A stretch of DNA of 64,000 bases, taken from NCBI GenBank assembly GCA_037952775.1, contig JBANAY010000003.1:25730001-25794000 (forward strand), in the 5' to 3' direction. Each line of letters opens with the position of its first letter. The first letter of the stretch is position 1. Below are positions 54,472 to 64,000 of the stretch, one piece after another. Below the pieces are notes generated by a model. That model made no database searches. It was not told the DNA's origin and was given only the letters and a program-made list of their open reading frames with translations. The DNA is from Clonostachys chloroleuca (lineage: Eukaryota > Ascomycota > Sordariomycetes > Hypocreales > Bionectriaceae). Position numbers and translations under genes: made by a program.

Positions 54472-55941
54472 TTACGGCTTGGTGATCTCATCCTTGTGCG
54501 CGTCCTTGACCTTCTTCCAGAACTTCTCGCCATTCTCCTTATCATCTGCAAACATGGTGTCGATGACCATCCTCTGGGGCGTCTCGCCCATCCACTGGAA
54601 GAGCGAGAAGTCTCGGAACTTGTCGGCACGGAAAATCTCGAGCATCTCCAGCGGCTCGTCACCGATATTCTCAACAAAGTGACCCATGTTCTTAGGTACA
54701 ATTCCAACGTCACCAGGGCCGTAGTTGAATGTTCTGGCGTTACCCTCGGAGGCAAAGATGGTAACACGGGCCTGTCCCTTGATGAAGAAAGACCACTCAT
54801 CTGCAGTCGGGTGCCAGTGCATCTCCCGAACGGCGCCGGGCTCGATAATAGCATGTGCTGCAGCTATAGTCTTGGAGATTTCGAAGTTGGTCGAGTCGGC
54901 AATGCGGACTTGGCCGCCAGAGGTCTTGTGTGGCTCCTGGTCGAGGAGTTTGTGAGTGAACTTGTACTTCGATTTCTTGACCTCGCTGCCCGTGGGTCGC
55001 TCCTCATCAATGGATCCGGGATGGCTGCCCCTGAAGATGTACTTCTCGCCTTTGGGGAGGTTGGCGAAGACCTCAGGGGCCAGGTGGAAGTTCTTGGCAA
55101 TAACTGATTTAGGCGTGTGTGCTAGATGGGCAAATATGTTAGGATCATGGCCCATCCTTCGAAAGCAGATTACGTACCAAGCCAGTCAGTTAGGACGAAA
55201 GTAGACTCCTCAGAGAAGTGTCCGTCATCAAAGATGAGAAGGAATTCTGTACCATTCTCTCCAAGACCCTGGAGAGAGTGAGGCACACCACTGGGGAAGT
55301 ACCAGAGATCACCCTTCTTGAGGTCATCAATGAAATTACCGCCCTCGTAATCAATTCCAGTGATGCGGACCTCGCCATCTAGAACATAGGCCCACTCAGC
55401 TTCCTTATGCCAGTGGAGTTCGCGAATGGTGCCAGGATCGAGTCTCATGTTAACACCGGCCAATTCGACACTGGTCGGAAGCTCGCGAATGGTGGTCTGG
55501 CGAGTCCAGCCGCCCTCCTATTATTGAATTCAGGTTAGCCAGTGCTCAATTGTCTTTCAATGTAAGAGAATCAGTTGTTACCTCAATTCGAATATGCGAA
55601 TCGGCGAAACTCCAGCGCATATTGGCCAGATTGCCATGATCGGTGCTGGGTGGGCGCACGAGGTCGGGATTCTGGCGAGAGCGCTCCTTGTTCCACGGGC
55701 CAAGAACGGAGGCGCCCAGCCCATTCCTCCATGGAAGAGGATCTAGGTCCTCGCCAATGGGGTCGACAAAATTGTCATTTGGGTCTTTGTGCTCTGGGGT
55801 GTAGGGCTTGGTGTTCTGGTTCGAGAATTTAGAGGGCAGCGAGAGGCCATTGAGGAGACGCTGGCGAGGGCTGTCCATGTGAGGAAGGGCAAGAGTTAGG
55901 CCCGCTCCGGCGAGCAGCAATTGGGTAGTGGAAGGCTTCAT
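54472..55941 (-). CDS. Oxalate decarboxylase (bicupin), secreted
   Basis: Manganese-dependent conversion of oxalate to formate and CO2, probably in the wall or medium. Three exons (55941-55582, 55517-55178, 55121-54472) with introns of 64 and 56 nt encode 449 residues. The N-terminus [20 protein letters not shown] is a likely signal peptide; the frame before it has no ATG. Cupin 1 has the metal site [18 protein letters not shown] with a later His in [10 protein letters not shown]. Cupin 2 has [18 protein letters not shown] with [33 protein letters not shown] and [20 protein letters not shown] are typical of the family. The protein could in principle be an oxalate oxidase-like bicupin, but length and motifs fit the fungal decarboxylases best. 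Upstream spacer is long, and regulation by acid or oxalate is plausible but not read from the sequence. Confidence 0.93.
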
Positions 55942-58583
55942 TTTTGCGGTGATGAAGAGCAATCACGATGAATTGATGACGAGGCGAACCAATTGAGGGT
56001 GACGGGATAGCAGCAAGCTCCAAGAAGCTGGGGAACTTGGGAGGGTGAGGAGCAAGGCAAGCTGGGAGCATATGGGCAGAAGGCTGCTAGATATGGAATC
56101 ATTGCGAGGAGCTCCTCCGCGTCTAGAATGTAACCCGAAGCTACAGATTCATTGAGCCGGGCAGATTGACCAATTGAGTCGAGCCCCCTCCCATCGCCAT
56201 CATCTGTGGTGACCGAATGCGTATCATGATGATACCAGTGGACGCGTACGCCAATGCCGAGGCGCCGAAGCAATTCCGGGCGGCAAGGGCAGCAGAGAAC
56301 GGTGACACCATCAGCGAGGACAGCGAGGAGTCGAGAAAGAGGGCGCGCGAATGATACGTCGGAGCATGCACGAGTAACCAAAACGCCCATGTCCCTCCGC
56401 CCTGTCCGGAGGCTCTTGATTACCGGAATGGGATGGGATAAGCTGGTAGATAGATTCGACTTAGTAGCAACTAATCGCCAGGGAGCTACCCAGTGCCTCT
56501 TCCCTGCATAGGGAGTAGCTCCCTTGTAAATGGCCAATACTACCTGACGGATTCGTGTGGACGGGTGCCGAGTTAGGCGGGGTCATTCGTGACTAACATG
56601 CCCAACAGGTCGAGTTTGAGCGTATACATCCATATGATATATGGATGATATCACACCGAGCTTAGCCGGCGCAAATGGTGTCGCATGCGTGTAAGAAAAG
56701 AGACTTTTGTGCGGCATTCCCCGGCATCTAAATCTGTAAGTTGTGCCACTCACACCCCTCCCTGGCCGGGGATAGTGATGGAGTTATTCACAAGCTTGCT
56801 AACTCTGCGGCCTTTTACTTGCATGTATTGGGCAGTGATAATGGCCAGACAAAAATGATTACTTGTTTAACGAACTAAAGCCACCGAGAAAATCAGTATT
56901 TATGTTGGCAGCGTGTAAGTCGAATACTAGTTCATGACCTTGCTGACAATATCAATATTTCTCCGGTGGAGATTTTCCAACTTTCTTCAAATTTGGACTT
57001 TGTACTAGATTTCGATAATGTTTGGCATTTATGTTGTCGGCGGTACCTGCTTCGGAGGTAGATCCGTTACTTCGTGCCTCCCATATCATATTAAGACCCC
57101 ATAAACTGAGACTTGTATGTGAAATATATGATGTTATAGTCGTCGGGGCAATGCAAATCAGCCTTGGCCGACTATCTAACAGACACATACCCAGGTAGCT
57201 AGGGATCCAACGTGATTGAAAGAGCCAGCTGCACCTAGTATATTCTTCATTGCAGTCCCCAACGACAACATAGCGAACTTCATGTCTAGTATGCTGGGGA
57301 GTTAATGTGAAATCGTAACCAGTAGGTTGTGTTGAACCTCCTTTCGGTTCGTCTTATAACGGGAGTTCCAACGTAACTCAACACTGTCGGCAGCGTAGAT
57401 GTGCATGGATTGAGAACCTTACTTACTGAATGAGGGTGTATGCATATTTCTAAGCTTATTAAAAGAGAGTTGCAATCACTCTGTGAGGTGTGCTAGAGTG
57501 CGGGAGGACATTGCAACGGTCTCCAAATCGATTGCCTTTTTCTCTGTTCTCCAATTTATGATTTCCGTAAGACCAACAGATAAAGGACAGGCAAGACAGG
57601 ATACAAAAGTCTATCATCTGAGCCAGAGCTTCCAAAGACTGTCAATTTTCAAAGGCCTGTAATTGATGAAATTGTTAGGTATCTATAGCCGCTCTCTGTA
57701 AGCTTGGGGACAGGAACTGCCTTATGCTCTAGAGCCCTCACGCCCTTGTTGACTGCCGCCAAGTCGGAGTGTAACGTGGCACTCCCTTTCTATGATAGCA
57801 CACGCTTCCACTTTCCTTGGGGGTGTAAATGACACACATGTTCGGTGTAACAAATATCTATTCTGCCCTCGCTTAGCACTTAGGCCAGGTGATGGACAAG
57901 AACGAGCAAACAGGCAGGATGGAGTCAACAGGCTTCGGGAGGTTGTATCCGGTGTCCCTGCTCCCCCGCCTGAAGCTAGCCATGGATCTTGTGAGGGGAA
58001 TCTTGATCATTGGAATCTAGTTGCAATATCCCGGTACATGTTCTTGGCGTTTTGCTAGGGATTCTCTGATGATACCTTGACCTGCGATCCATGTAATTCG
58101 AATATCCCGGGGCGGGGTTCGGGGCCTACTTCTGGGGTTCTAGGCAATAGTGCTGTTACATTCGGACACCCCCTAAATGACCAGCCTTCGGCCCTAATGT
58201 AAAGTGATCAGCCCCCTAAGCGCCTACAGCTTACAGCGGCCACTCGCACCCCTCGGCTTTCGCTATGTGTCGGCATCTGCGGGAGAACTTTTTGGGACAC
58301 AACGTCCTGATGGAGAACAATCTAGGCCATTTAAGCCTATCCTATCATGAAACTCCTTTTCGCTGATGGTGTGGTTAAAGAGGGGGATAGAAGGCATATC
58401 TGGGACAGCCCCGGAGTGACTGGTCATTTTAGTGATTACGTACGTTGTGTCTTGGCCCTCCCCAGCTCCCATCATTCTTCAGCCACCCAGCTCCAGGTGC
58501 TCGCCACATGTTGAAGAAGCTTTCTTCTTGTCGATATCTAGACTCTGTTTACAAGAATTGATACAATAATCTATTTCAAAACT
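55942..58583. promoter_or_regulatory. Divergent spacer oxalate decarboxylase / DUF1275
   Basis: About 2.6 kb without a recognised gene. Two CCCCT stress-type words lie at 58170-58174 and 58213-58217, some 370-410 nt before the DUF1275 start. A GC-rich block (CCCGGGGCGGGGTTCGGGG) lies near 58107-58125. Confidence 0.45.
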
Positions 58584-59478
58584 ATGAGCGCGACCGAACC
58601 GCCTCCCGCCGCCACCAATGGCAATGCCAATTGCGCGCCAGACGAAGAGCAGCCTCTGCTCGGCCAGCGGAAGCCTCCATCACCATCTGTCCTTGCCAAA
58701 TTTCGTAGGACCATGACGGCCGAAGTCTGCCGTGACTGGGCTGACTTGGTGCTTCTGCTCTGCTACGTTGTCACCGGCCTTCTCGACAGCTCCTCTACCA
58801 AAGTCTGGGGCGCATTCGTCTCAATGCAGACCGGTTTGTTTCTTCACCCAAAAGCTTCATCCGGGCACATCGCTAACATTGATAACAGGGAACACGGTCT
58901 ATGTAGGACTTGGAATCGCGTCGATCTTTGATCCGCCAATTTCCACGCGCCTCTGGAAGTCGGGCATCTCGCTCCTCTCCTTCTGCATCGGCTCTTTCTT
59001 CTTCGCGCGCTTCCATCGCTACTTTTCACCCAAGCGCCGCTGGGTTCTCTGCGTGTCCTTCGCAGCCCAGACGGTCCTCACAGCCTCCGCAGCCACCATC
59101 GTCACGCTGTACCCGCCGTCGCCAAATCCCAACGAGGTGAGCTGGAACGTGCTCGTGCCTCTCGCCCTGGTGGCCTTCCAGAGCTGCGGCCAGGCGGTCG
59201 CGAGTAGGGCTCTCAAGTACAACGCCCTGACCAGCGTCGTGTTGACGAGCATTTACTGTGACCTGTTCTCTGACAAGGACTTGTTTGCGTCAAATAATGC
59301 GGAGCGCAACAGGCGTGCTGGCGCACCGACTTTGCTCCTGATCGGTGCCGTCATGGGAGGCTTATTCTCTGGGACCTCTGTTGGGATCATGGGTGCGCTT
59401 TGGCTCGCAGCTTTCATCAAGTCCTTGATGGTAGTTGCGTGGTTCCTCTGGCCGGCAGACCCAGAACACGACGAATAA
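58584..59478 (+). CDS. DUF1275 (YoaK-type) membrane protein
   Basis: Integral membrane protein of unknown function, found in bacteria and widely in filamentous fungi. Two exons (58584-58833, 58889-59478) with a 55-nt intron encode 279 residues. A hydrophilic N-terminus (EEQPLLGQRKPPSP, a dileucine-like sorting motif) precedes about six hydrophobic segments. Family strings are VVTGLLDSSSTKVWGAFVSM, QTGNTVYVGLGIAS across the junction, FQSCGQAVASRALKYNALTS and VVLTSIYCDLFSD. The Asn/Thr-containing MQTGN motif is strongly conserved in this family. Nothing nearby suggests a partner. Function should not be guessed further. Confidence 0.9.
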
Positions 59479-61277
59479 GGCAATGGACCTAAATCAATGA
59501 TCTAGAAGGGAGGGGGGAACAAGGTCAAATTTAAGGTGACCAGGCACAGACAAAATGCCCCATGCAGAGTCCTCCAAGCGTCTCTGATACTCTCCTTTGG
59601 ACCATTTCTGGTAAATGCTTCTTTTTTTAACACTTCTATTATGGGTAGTAGGCAACTGGCTGTATTGTTCATGGGGTGTTGGCAGGGTGTGGCATTCCAG
59701 GCAGAAACCATAGTGCGCAAGTACGATATATGCATACGGCATGATGATTGATCTCTCCCAGCCGAAAATTCATTTTGATTTAGCCTGTCATTACATTCAT
59801 ATTCTCACCAGTTTATGAATATCCGCGCATGTCCCAAATTGGTAGTATACGAAGAGATTCCCACGAAGTCAGAGCTCCGTGTCTCCACTTTAACGCCGGG
59901 CCAGCCGGAGCCGGGCCTCCGGACAATCTTGAATGGATTATCAATCCTCGTGGAAACACCCAGGCCACATGATGTAATGCCCGTCACGAGAGCCGAAGGT
60001 ATTTACATTGTATGTGTGACTTGGATTGGACTGCAAGGGAAACTTCCTGACCTGAGGTTGATGACACTTCGCCTTCTGCATGCTAGGCAAATGAGTGTAG
60101 TCTTGACCCTTTCAACGATGAATTCAAGCATTAAATCCGGAGAAATAAAAATGAAATAAAAATAGTTACCTTACCGAATCTATGCAATACGGTTGTGTTT
60201 TAGATGTTTTCTCTGTAAGCCTTGGTGCCTATTTTTAGGAGAATAGAAAGTAGGCTTCTGCTAAGTGGTAACCTGAGATAGTGCCTGCGTGGTGTACCAT
60301 TATCACCCACTTAACAGTAGGTAGGTACCGTGGGAAAGTGGTGTGGCCTGATCAGATGCATCACGAGATATACAACCCTGTGCAGGTGTTCCAAGGTGTG
60401 ACGTTCATATCTAATTTAAGAAGATTGTGAGTGATCAAGGTATTGAGATATGACTTACTATGGTAACTTCGATCCGGGTCCGCCACATCCCATCAACCAA
60501 TGGTGGAGATGAGGTCAACTAGGGATAGAGGTTGGGGTTCCTGGAGGGGACAATATTTGATGATCTGGGGTATCAAGAAGTCCTAGTGTAGTTGCAACCA
60601 ACGTACTCACGCTCATGCAATGCTCATACAGTCAGGGCGTTCAGTGTGAGTCAGTCAGTCACTGTGCGAAATTGCCCGACTGTCAGTTTACACTCACCTA
60701 GGTTTGCAACACAAGGGCTGACGTATCAATGACTCTTCGCCGTGTAACCAGATGGCAGCGTGACCGGACGAATTGCTCCACGGGAAGCTCTGTCACGGTA
60801 ATGGAATTGCCCAACTGGATATGATGATATCATCTGGTCTTTTGAAGAGCGGGAGGTATGTCGATCAGAGGATCAGCGAATTTATGAGGGCATCACCAGT
60901 CTGACAAGTTACGAAGGCATCAAGGGGCATCTGCAAGGGTAAAGAGGACGATGGAAGAAGACGAATTGAGGTAATGCATGAGGTCGCACTGGATCCGCTG
61001 ACATCAATGGTGATTATTTTAGATTGGTGGGTCAGGAGAAGGTGCATTCACAACTCTGGTTGGGCTCAATTAACTGCGGGTTGTGGCCAACGGGAAATGG
61101 GGCCCGTGGACAACAGCCTCGCGAGTTCCCCTTTCCAGCGCGATCGCATGAGCACGCGCATGCATGTATCGTGGCGTTGGAGGTGCTTGGCCTGGGAAGC
61201 TTCCACGAGGGCTGAAGCCGTTGAGATTGGTGCCGTGGAGGAAGCACGGCAGGTTGCAGGTGGGCGGGCCCCTTGCT

Positions 61278-61303
61278 TGATGACGTCCGTATCGGCGTCA
61301 TCA
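61278..61303. repeat. Inverted repeat TGATGACG / CGTCATCA
   Basis: Perfect 8-bp arms at 61278-61285 and 61296-61303, with a 10-nt loop. The left arm continues as TGACGTCC, a CRE-like core. About 2.1 kb before the kinase start. Confidence 0.5.
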
Positions 61304-63353
61304 GAGTGCGAAAAGGGCAAGAAGGATCCGCGGGGTCGACGGTGGCCCCACGCGCTGAAAAAGGGAGGGAATGTTGGTGTCCTTTCTAGACCCAACTCAA
61401 GCCCAAACCCAGGTCTAAGTCGAAGCGCCGGGCCTTGGGCCAACCGAAAGCCTAGGATTTCGTCGGCCCTGGAAGAGAAGAGGCGATCCGATGCACGCGA
61501 GAGAAGCTGTATCTGCACGCCTGGGCCATATGCCAGATGCGAAGCGAGAAAATGCATGCAACACGCGCGCCTGGATGCCCCTCCAAAATGGACCTGCTAG
61601 CCTTAGGAGGAGCTAACATTATCAAGTCCTGCCTAATGTATTGCGTACTTGTTGGGTACGGGACCAGCAAAAACCTGTTTCATGACAAATGCACAGCTAA
61701 CAGGAGGCAGCTTTATTCATTGTTACCACGATGCAACTAGTCACTAGCCGGCAGCTAGCGAAAGAACTTCGACGAGAAACTCATGGCGACGCAACCCCTG
61801 AGGCGGAATGTACCCACGCGCAATCACGACTTGTGTCCATTCGGGCTGCTTTGAGTTCAGACTGGCATGAAGTGGTGGCAGAAGAACACCCCACGAACTA
61901 CGATTCAGGCCAGGAGTTCAGGGGCGAGGCCAGTCCCGCGCCTCCCTAGAAGCAAGTGTGTTTCGGAAAGAGAGCTTCCTGAGATTTTTTCAGCCTTTTG
62001 TGAAACCTTTGTCCTCGTTCCGTGTTTCTACCGACGGTCCCAAGTACCAGTGACAATCAGGGCCTGGAACCTTGAGCCTAGACCCCTGTAGAGGTTTCCT
62101 GCACAGCTCTGCCTACCATATTAGAAATCAGGTCAGCAGCACCTGTTTGCGAACAAGATCTCACCCATGTCGACACGCCAGCATTGAGAGGTAGGCGTGC
62201 TTAACTATGCCAATGATGTAGGTAGGGTGTATTTGGCTTGGTTTTAGTACGCGATAGATACCATCATCCTCATGCCCTGTACCTCGTAGCACAGAGCATT
62301 TTGGCTGCACAGAACATCCTTCAGCGCCTTGCCTTCGCTAGCCGCCCAAGCGTAGTGGGTAGCTCCCCTTGTAAGGCATGTACCGTCGCAGTGCCCGTTC
62401 AAAGCTGGTACGTTTTGTAAATGCATGACACCAAATAGATCTAAAGAGTCGAAGCAACCAGGCAAGTACCTCACTTGGACCATAAGAATTGAGTACATCT
62501 CCTCTATGTGGCAGCGGATCCGTCTCCGTCTCAACTCGATCCCTCCCGCGTATCTTCTCCCTTCAAGCTGAGGCTCTGACTTCATCGCCGCGTGCAAGGC
62601 CCCCACTAAAACTTGCTCAGTCGCTAGGTGTTGAACTGCACGTCAATTTGCTTTTTGCTGGCACTTATTAATTCTGACTACCACGCTTAGCTGGAGAAAC
62701 GAATACCTGCTGGAGACAAGGAGCAAACAGCCCGGCTCTGGCGCCTCTTCACTTCCACTAGTCTTTCTCATGTCCAGGGTTCTTGACTAACTTGCAGTGC
62801 CCTGCTTTCTAATCCGCAAACCATTCTGCAGCCCATCTTATCACTGTACCGTCATCATTCAATCCTCCCCCAATCCCCCAAAACAAACAGGGTGCCTCTG
62901 AACACGTCTGGTTTTTGGTCCCTTCTTAATCTCTTCCATCAGACTCAATCGCGAGCCGTCTCGCCTGCACTTCCAGCTCCGCCTGCTACTGCGCCATTTT
63001 AACCCGCCAGCCCGCTGTGCATAGTAGGTGCCACCAGCTAGAGTCCAGAACTTGGCAGCATCATTCGGCAACCCCGCATCGTCATCATCCAGCCTCGCTC
63101 GCCCCTGCCCTGAACTACCCTCGACCTTGCCTTGGGCTTTTTTCCCATTCGATTTTTCGTCTTAGCTGCTCCGCCTCTGCCACGCTTTTGTTTCCTCCTG
63201 AGCTCCAAACTCCCCATGCAGGTTGGATAGAGCGGGCTTTTTTTTCACCCTATTTCTATTTCACTCTTGACCTGTCCCTCAGCGAGCTTGTTTGTGTTGC
63301 GACGTCTTCCCGCCCCATCGCCATCATCTCAGCTCACCCGCTTGTCCCAACTG

Positions 63354-63361
63354 TTACGTCA
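63354..63361 (+). promoter_or_regulatory. ATF/CREB-type site TTACGTCA
   Basis: TTACGTCA lies 36 nt before the kinase ATG, and a GACGTC core lies at 63301-63306. In fission yeast srk1 is induced through the Sty1-Atf1 stress route; use of these sites here is inference. The position so close to the ATG may place them in the transcribed leader. Confidence 0.4.
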
Positions 63362-63396
63362 ACGCTGGGCCGTGGGTGGCCAAAGTCTCAGACACC

Positions 63397-64000
63397 ATGT
63401 CGACGATACAGCAACTTAAGAATTTTATCCGTCATGGTGCGTGCCAGATAAGAGCCAGCCTCCCCAAATTAAAAGCAGCTGATCTTATTTTCCTTTGTCG
63501 CTTCTGATTGATTGCACGTCTCCCGATCCATAGGCGCCGGTACTGACTGAGACGATCCAGGCAAACAAGCCCGAGCTGCCAACTTTAACGAGGAGCCCGC
63601 CCGCAAACATGACTCTGCGCCACAAGCACCCAAGTCGCCGGTGACGACGATGCCCGATAGCGAACCCCAGTTAGGCCAAGCACCCCAGGTACAGCCGGTG
63701 AATGTCTACTCAGAAGCACCCGGCGACGCACAGAACCGAGCTGCGCAAGCTGCACACGCTGCTGCCCATCATGTGGAGCCAGCACAGCAAGTCCAGAATA
63801 AGACGGCCACCAAGAGCAAGCGCGTCGATGAGTCGAATCTTGCCAAGCTGATCGCCGAAGAGAATGCGAGCAAGAGCAAATTCCCGCGGTATCCGGGCCT
63901 AGAGCGCTGGGAGCTGGTCGAGAAGATGGGCGACGGAGCCTTCAGTAACGTCTATCGGGCCAAGGATTTGCAAGGAGACCTCGGCGAGGTTGCGATCAAG
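63397..64000 (+). CDS. RCK2/Srk1-type MAPK-activated protein kinase, 5' part (3' end outside window)
   Basis: Stress-responsive CaMK-type kinase acting downstream of the Hog1/Sty1 MAP kinase in yeasts. Exon 1 (63397-63436) encodes MSTIQQLKNFIRHG. The 124-nt intron (63437-63560) has GTGCGT, a CTGAC branch-like site and CAG, and it continues KQARAANFNEEPARKHDS in frame. A Gln/Ala/Pro-rich head of about 110 residues precedes ESNLAKLIAEENASKSKFPR and the kinase start ERWELVEKMGDGAFSNVYRA (glycine-rich loop). The window ends just after the ATP-site lysine in EVAIK. The N-terminus and loop order match filamentous-fungal RCK2/Srk1 proteins. The rest of the catalytic domain cannot be checked. Confidence 0.85.

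Larger units (their letters stand above)
59479..63396. promoter_or_regulatory. Long upstream region of the RCK2/Srk1-type kinase
   Basis: Almost 4 kb with no supported gene. The last 700 bp are pyrimidine-rich and probably the transcript leader. CRE-like words are noted separately (61278-61303, 63301-63306, 63354-63361). TAGGTAGG words occur at 60316-60328 and 62217-62227. Confidence 0.5.

Noticed and set aside
60974..61600. 208-codon frame upstream of the RCK2/Srk1-type kinase
   Set aside because: No family resemblance, several competing frames in the same GC-rich stretch, no introns or promoter signals.
1..64000. tRNA genes, rRNA, transposons, CRISPR arrays
   Set aside because: No tRNA B-box (GGTTCGANNCC) in a cloverleaf context, no transposase-like frame, terminal repeats or spaced direct repeats were recognised by eye.

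Overview
This window looks like nuclear DNA of a filamentous ascomycete (Pezizomycotina, most likely Sordariomycetes). Most genes carry 1-4 short introns (about 50-85 nt, GT...AG, with CTAAC/CTGAC-like branch sites). Genes sit on both strands with 0.3-4 kb spacers. The protein set is typical of moulds: a Zn2Cys6 factor with a fungal regulator domain, a BIM1/X325 copper protein, SLX4 and NEJ1 of fungal type, a bicupin oxalate decarboxylase and an RCK2/Srk1 kinase. The species cannot be fixed from the sequence. No transposase, rRNA, tRNA or CRISPR array was recognised.

Layout, left to right: 3' part of an NAD-malic enzyme (+); MTC1/DUF5427 (-); a 1,684-residue acidic repeat protein (+); ribosomal protein uL14 (-, five exons); a spliced 56-aa protein (-); a Zn2Cys6 transcription factor (+); a NUDT19-like NUDIX hydrolase (-); SLX4 (-); ribosomal protein eS21 (+); CPD photolyase (-); NEJ1/XLF (+); a forkhead factor (-); cactin (-); a GPI-type BIM1-like copper protein (+); a Ser/Thr kinase (-); an acidic unknown protein with a polyQ tract (+); an S9 peptidase (-); a SulP anion permease (-); an oxalate decarboxylase (-); a DUF1275 membrane protein (+); and the 5' end of an RCK2/Srk1-type kinase (+), cut by the window end.

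The genes are mostly housekeeping or broadly conserved and do not form a biosynthetic cluster. The clearest functional grouping is 21.2-29.6 kb, where SLX4, photolyase and NEJ1 (three DNA-repair functions) lie together with only eS21 between them. From the right end of the window, the copper protein, oxalate decarboxylase, sulfate-type permease and stress kinase suggest dealings with the environment, but they are not adjacent enough to be called one system.

The most striking direct observation is that three genes (MTC1, SLX4, NEJ1) have reading-frame breaks while the other genes are intact. Two of the breaks sit at C homopolymers and are each explained by one missing C, which points to assembly error rather than pseudogenes. 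I did not find a convincing new multi-gene system. The better leads are the 56-aa spliced gene, the forkhead intron with its long alternative frame, the candidate peroxisomal tail on the NUDIX protein, and a recurrent TAGGTAGG-type motif in the spacers.
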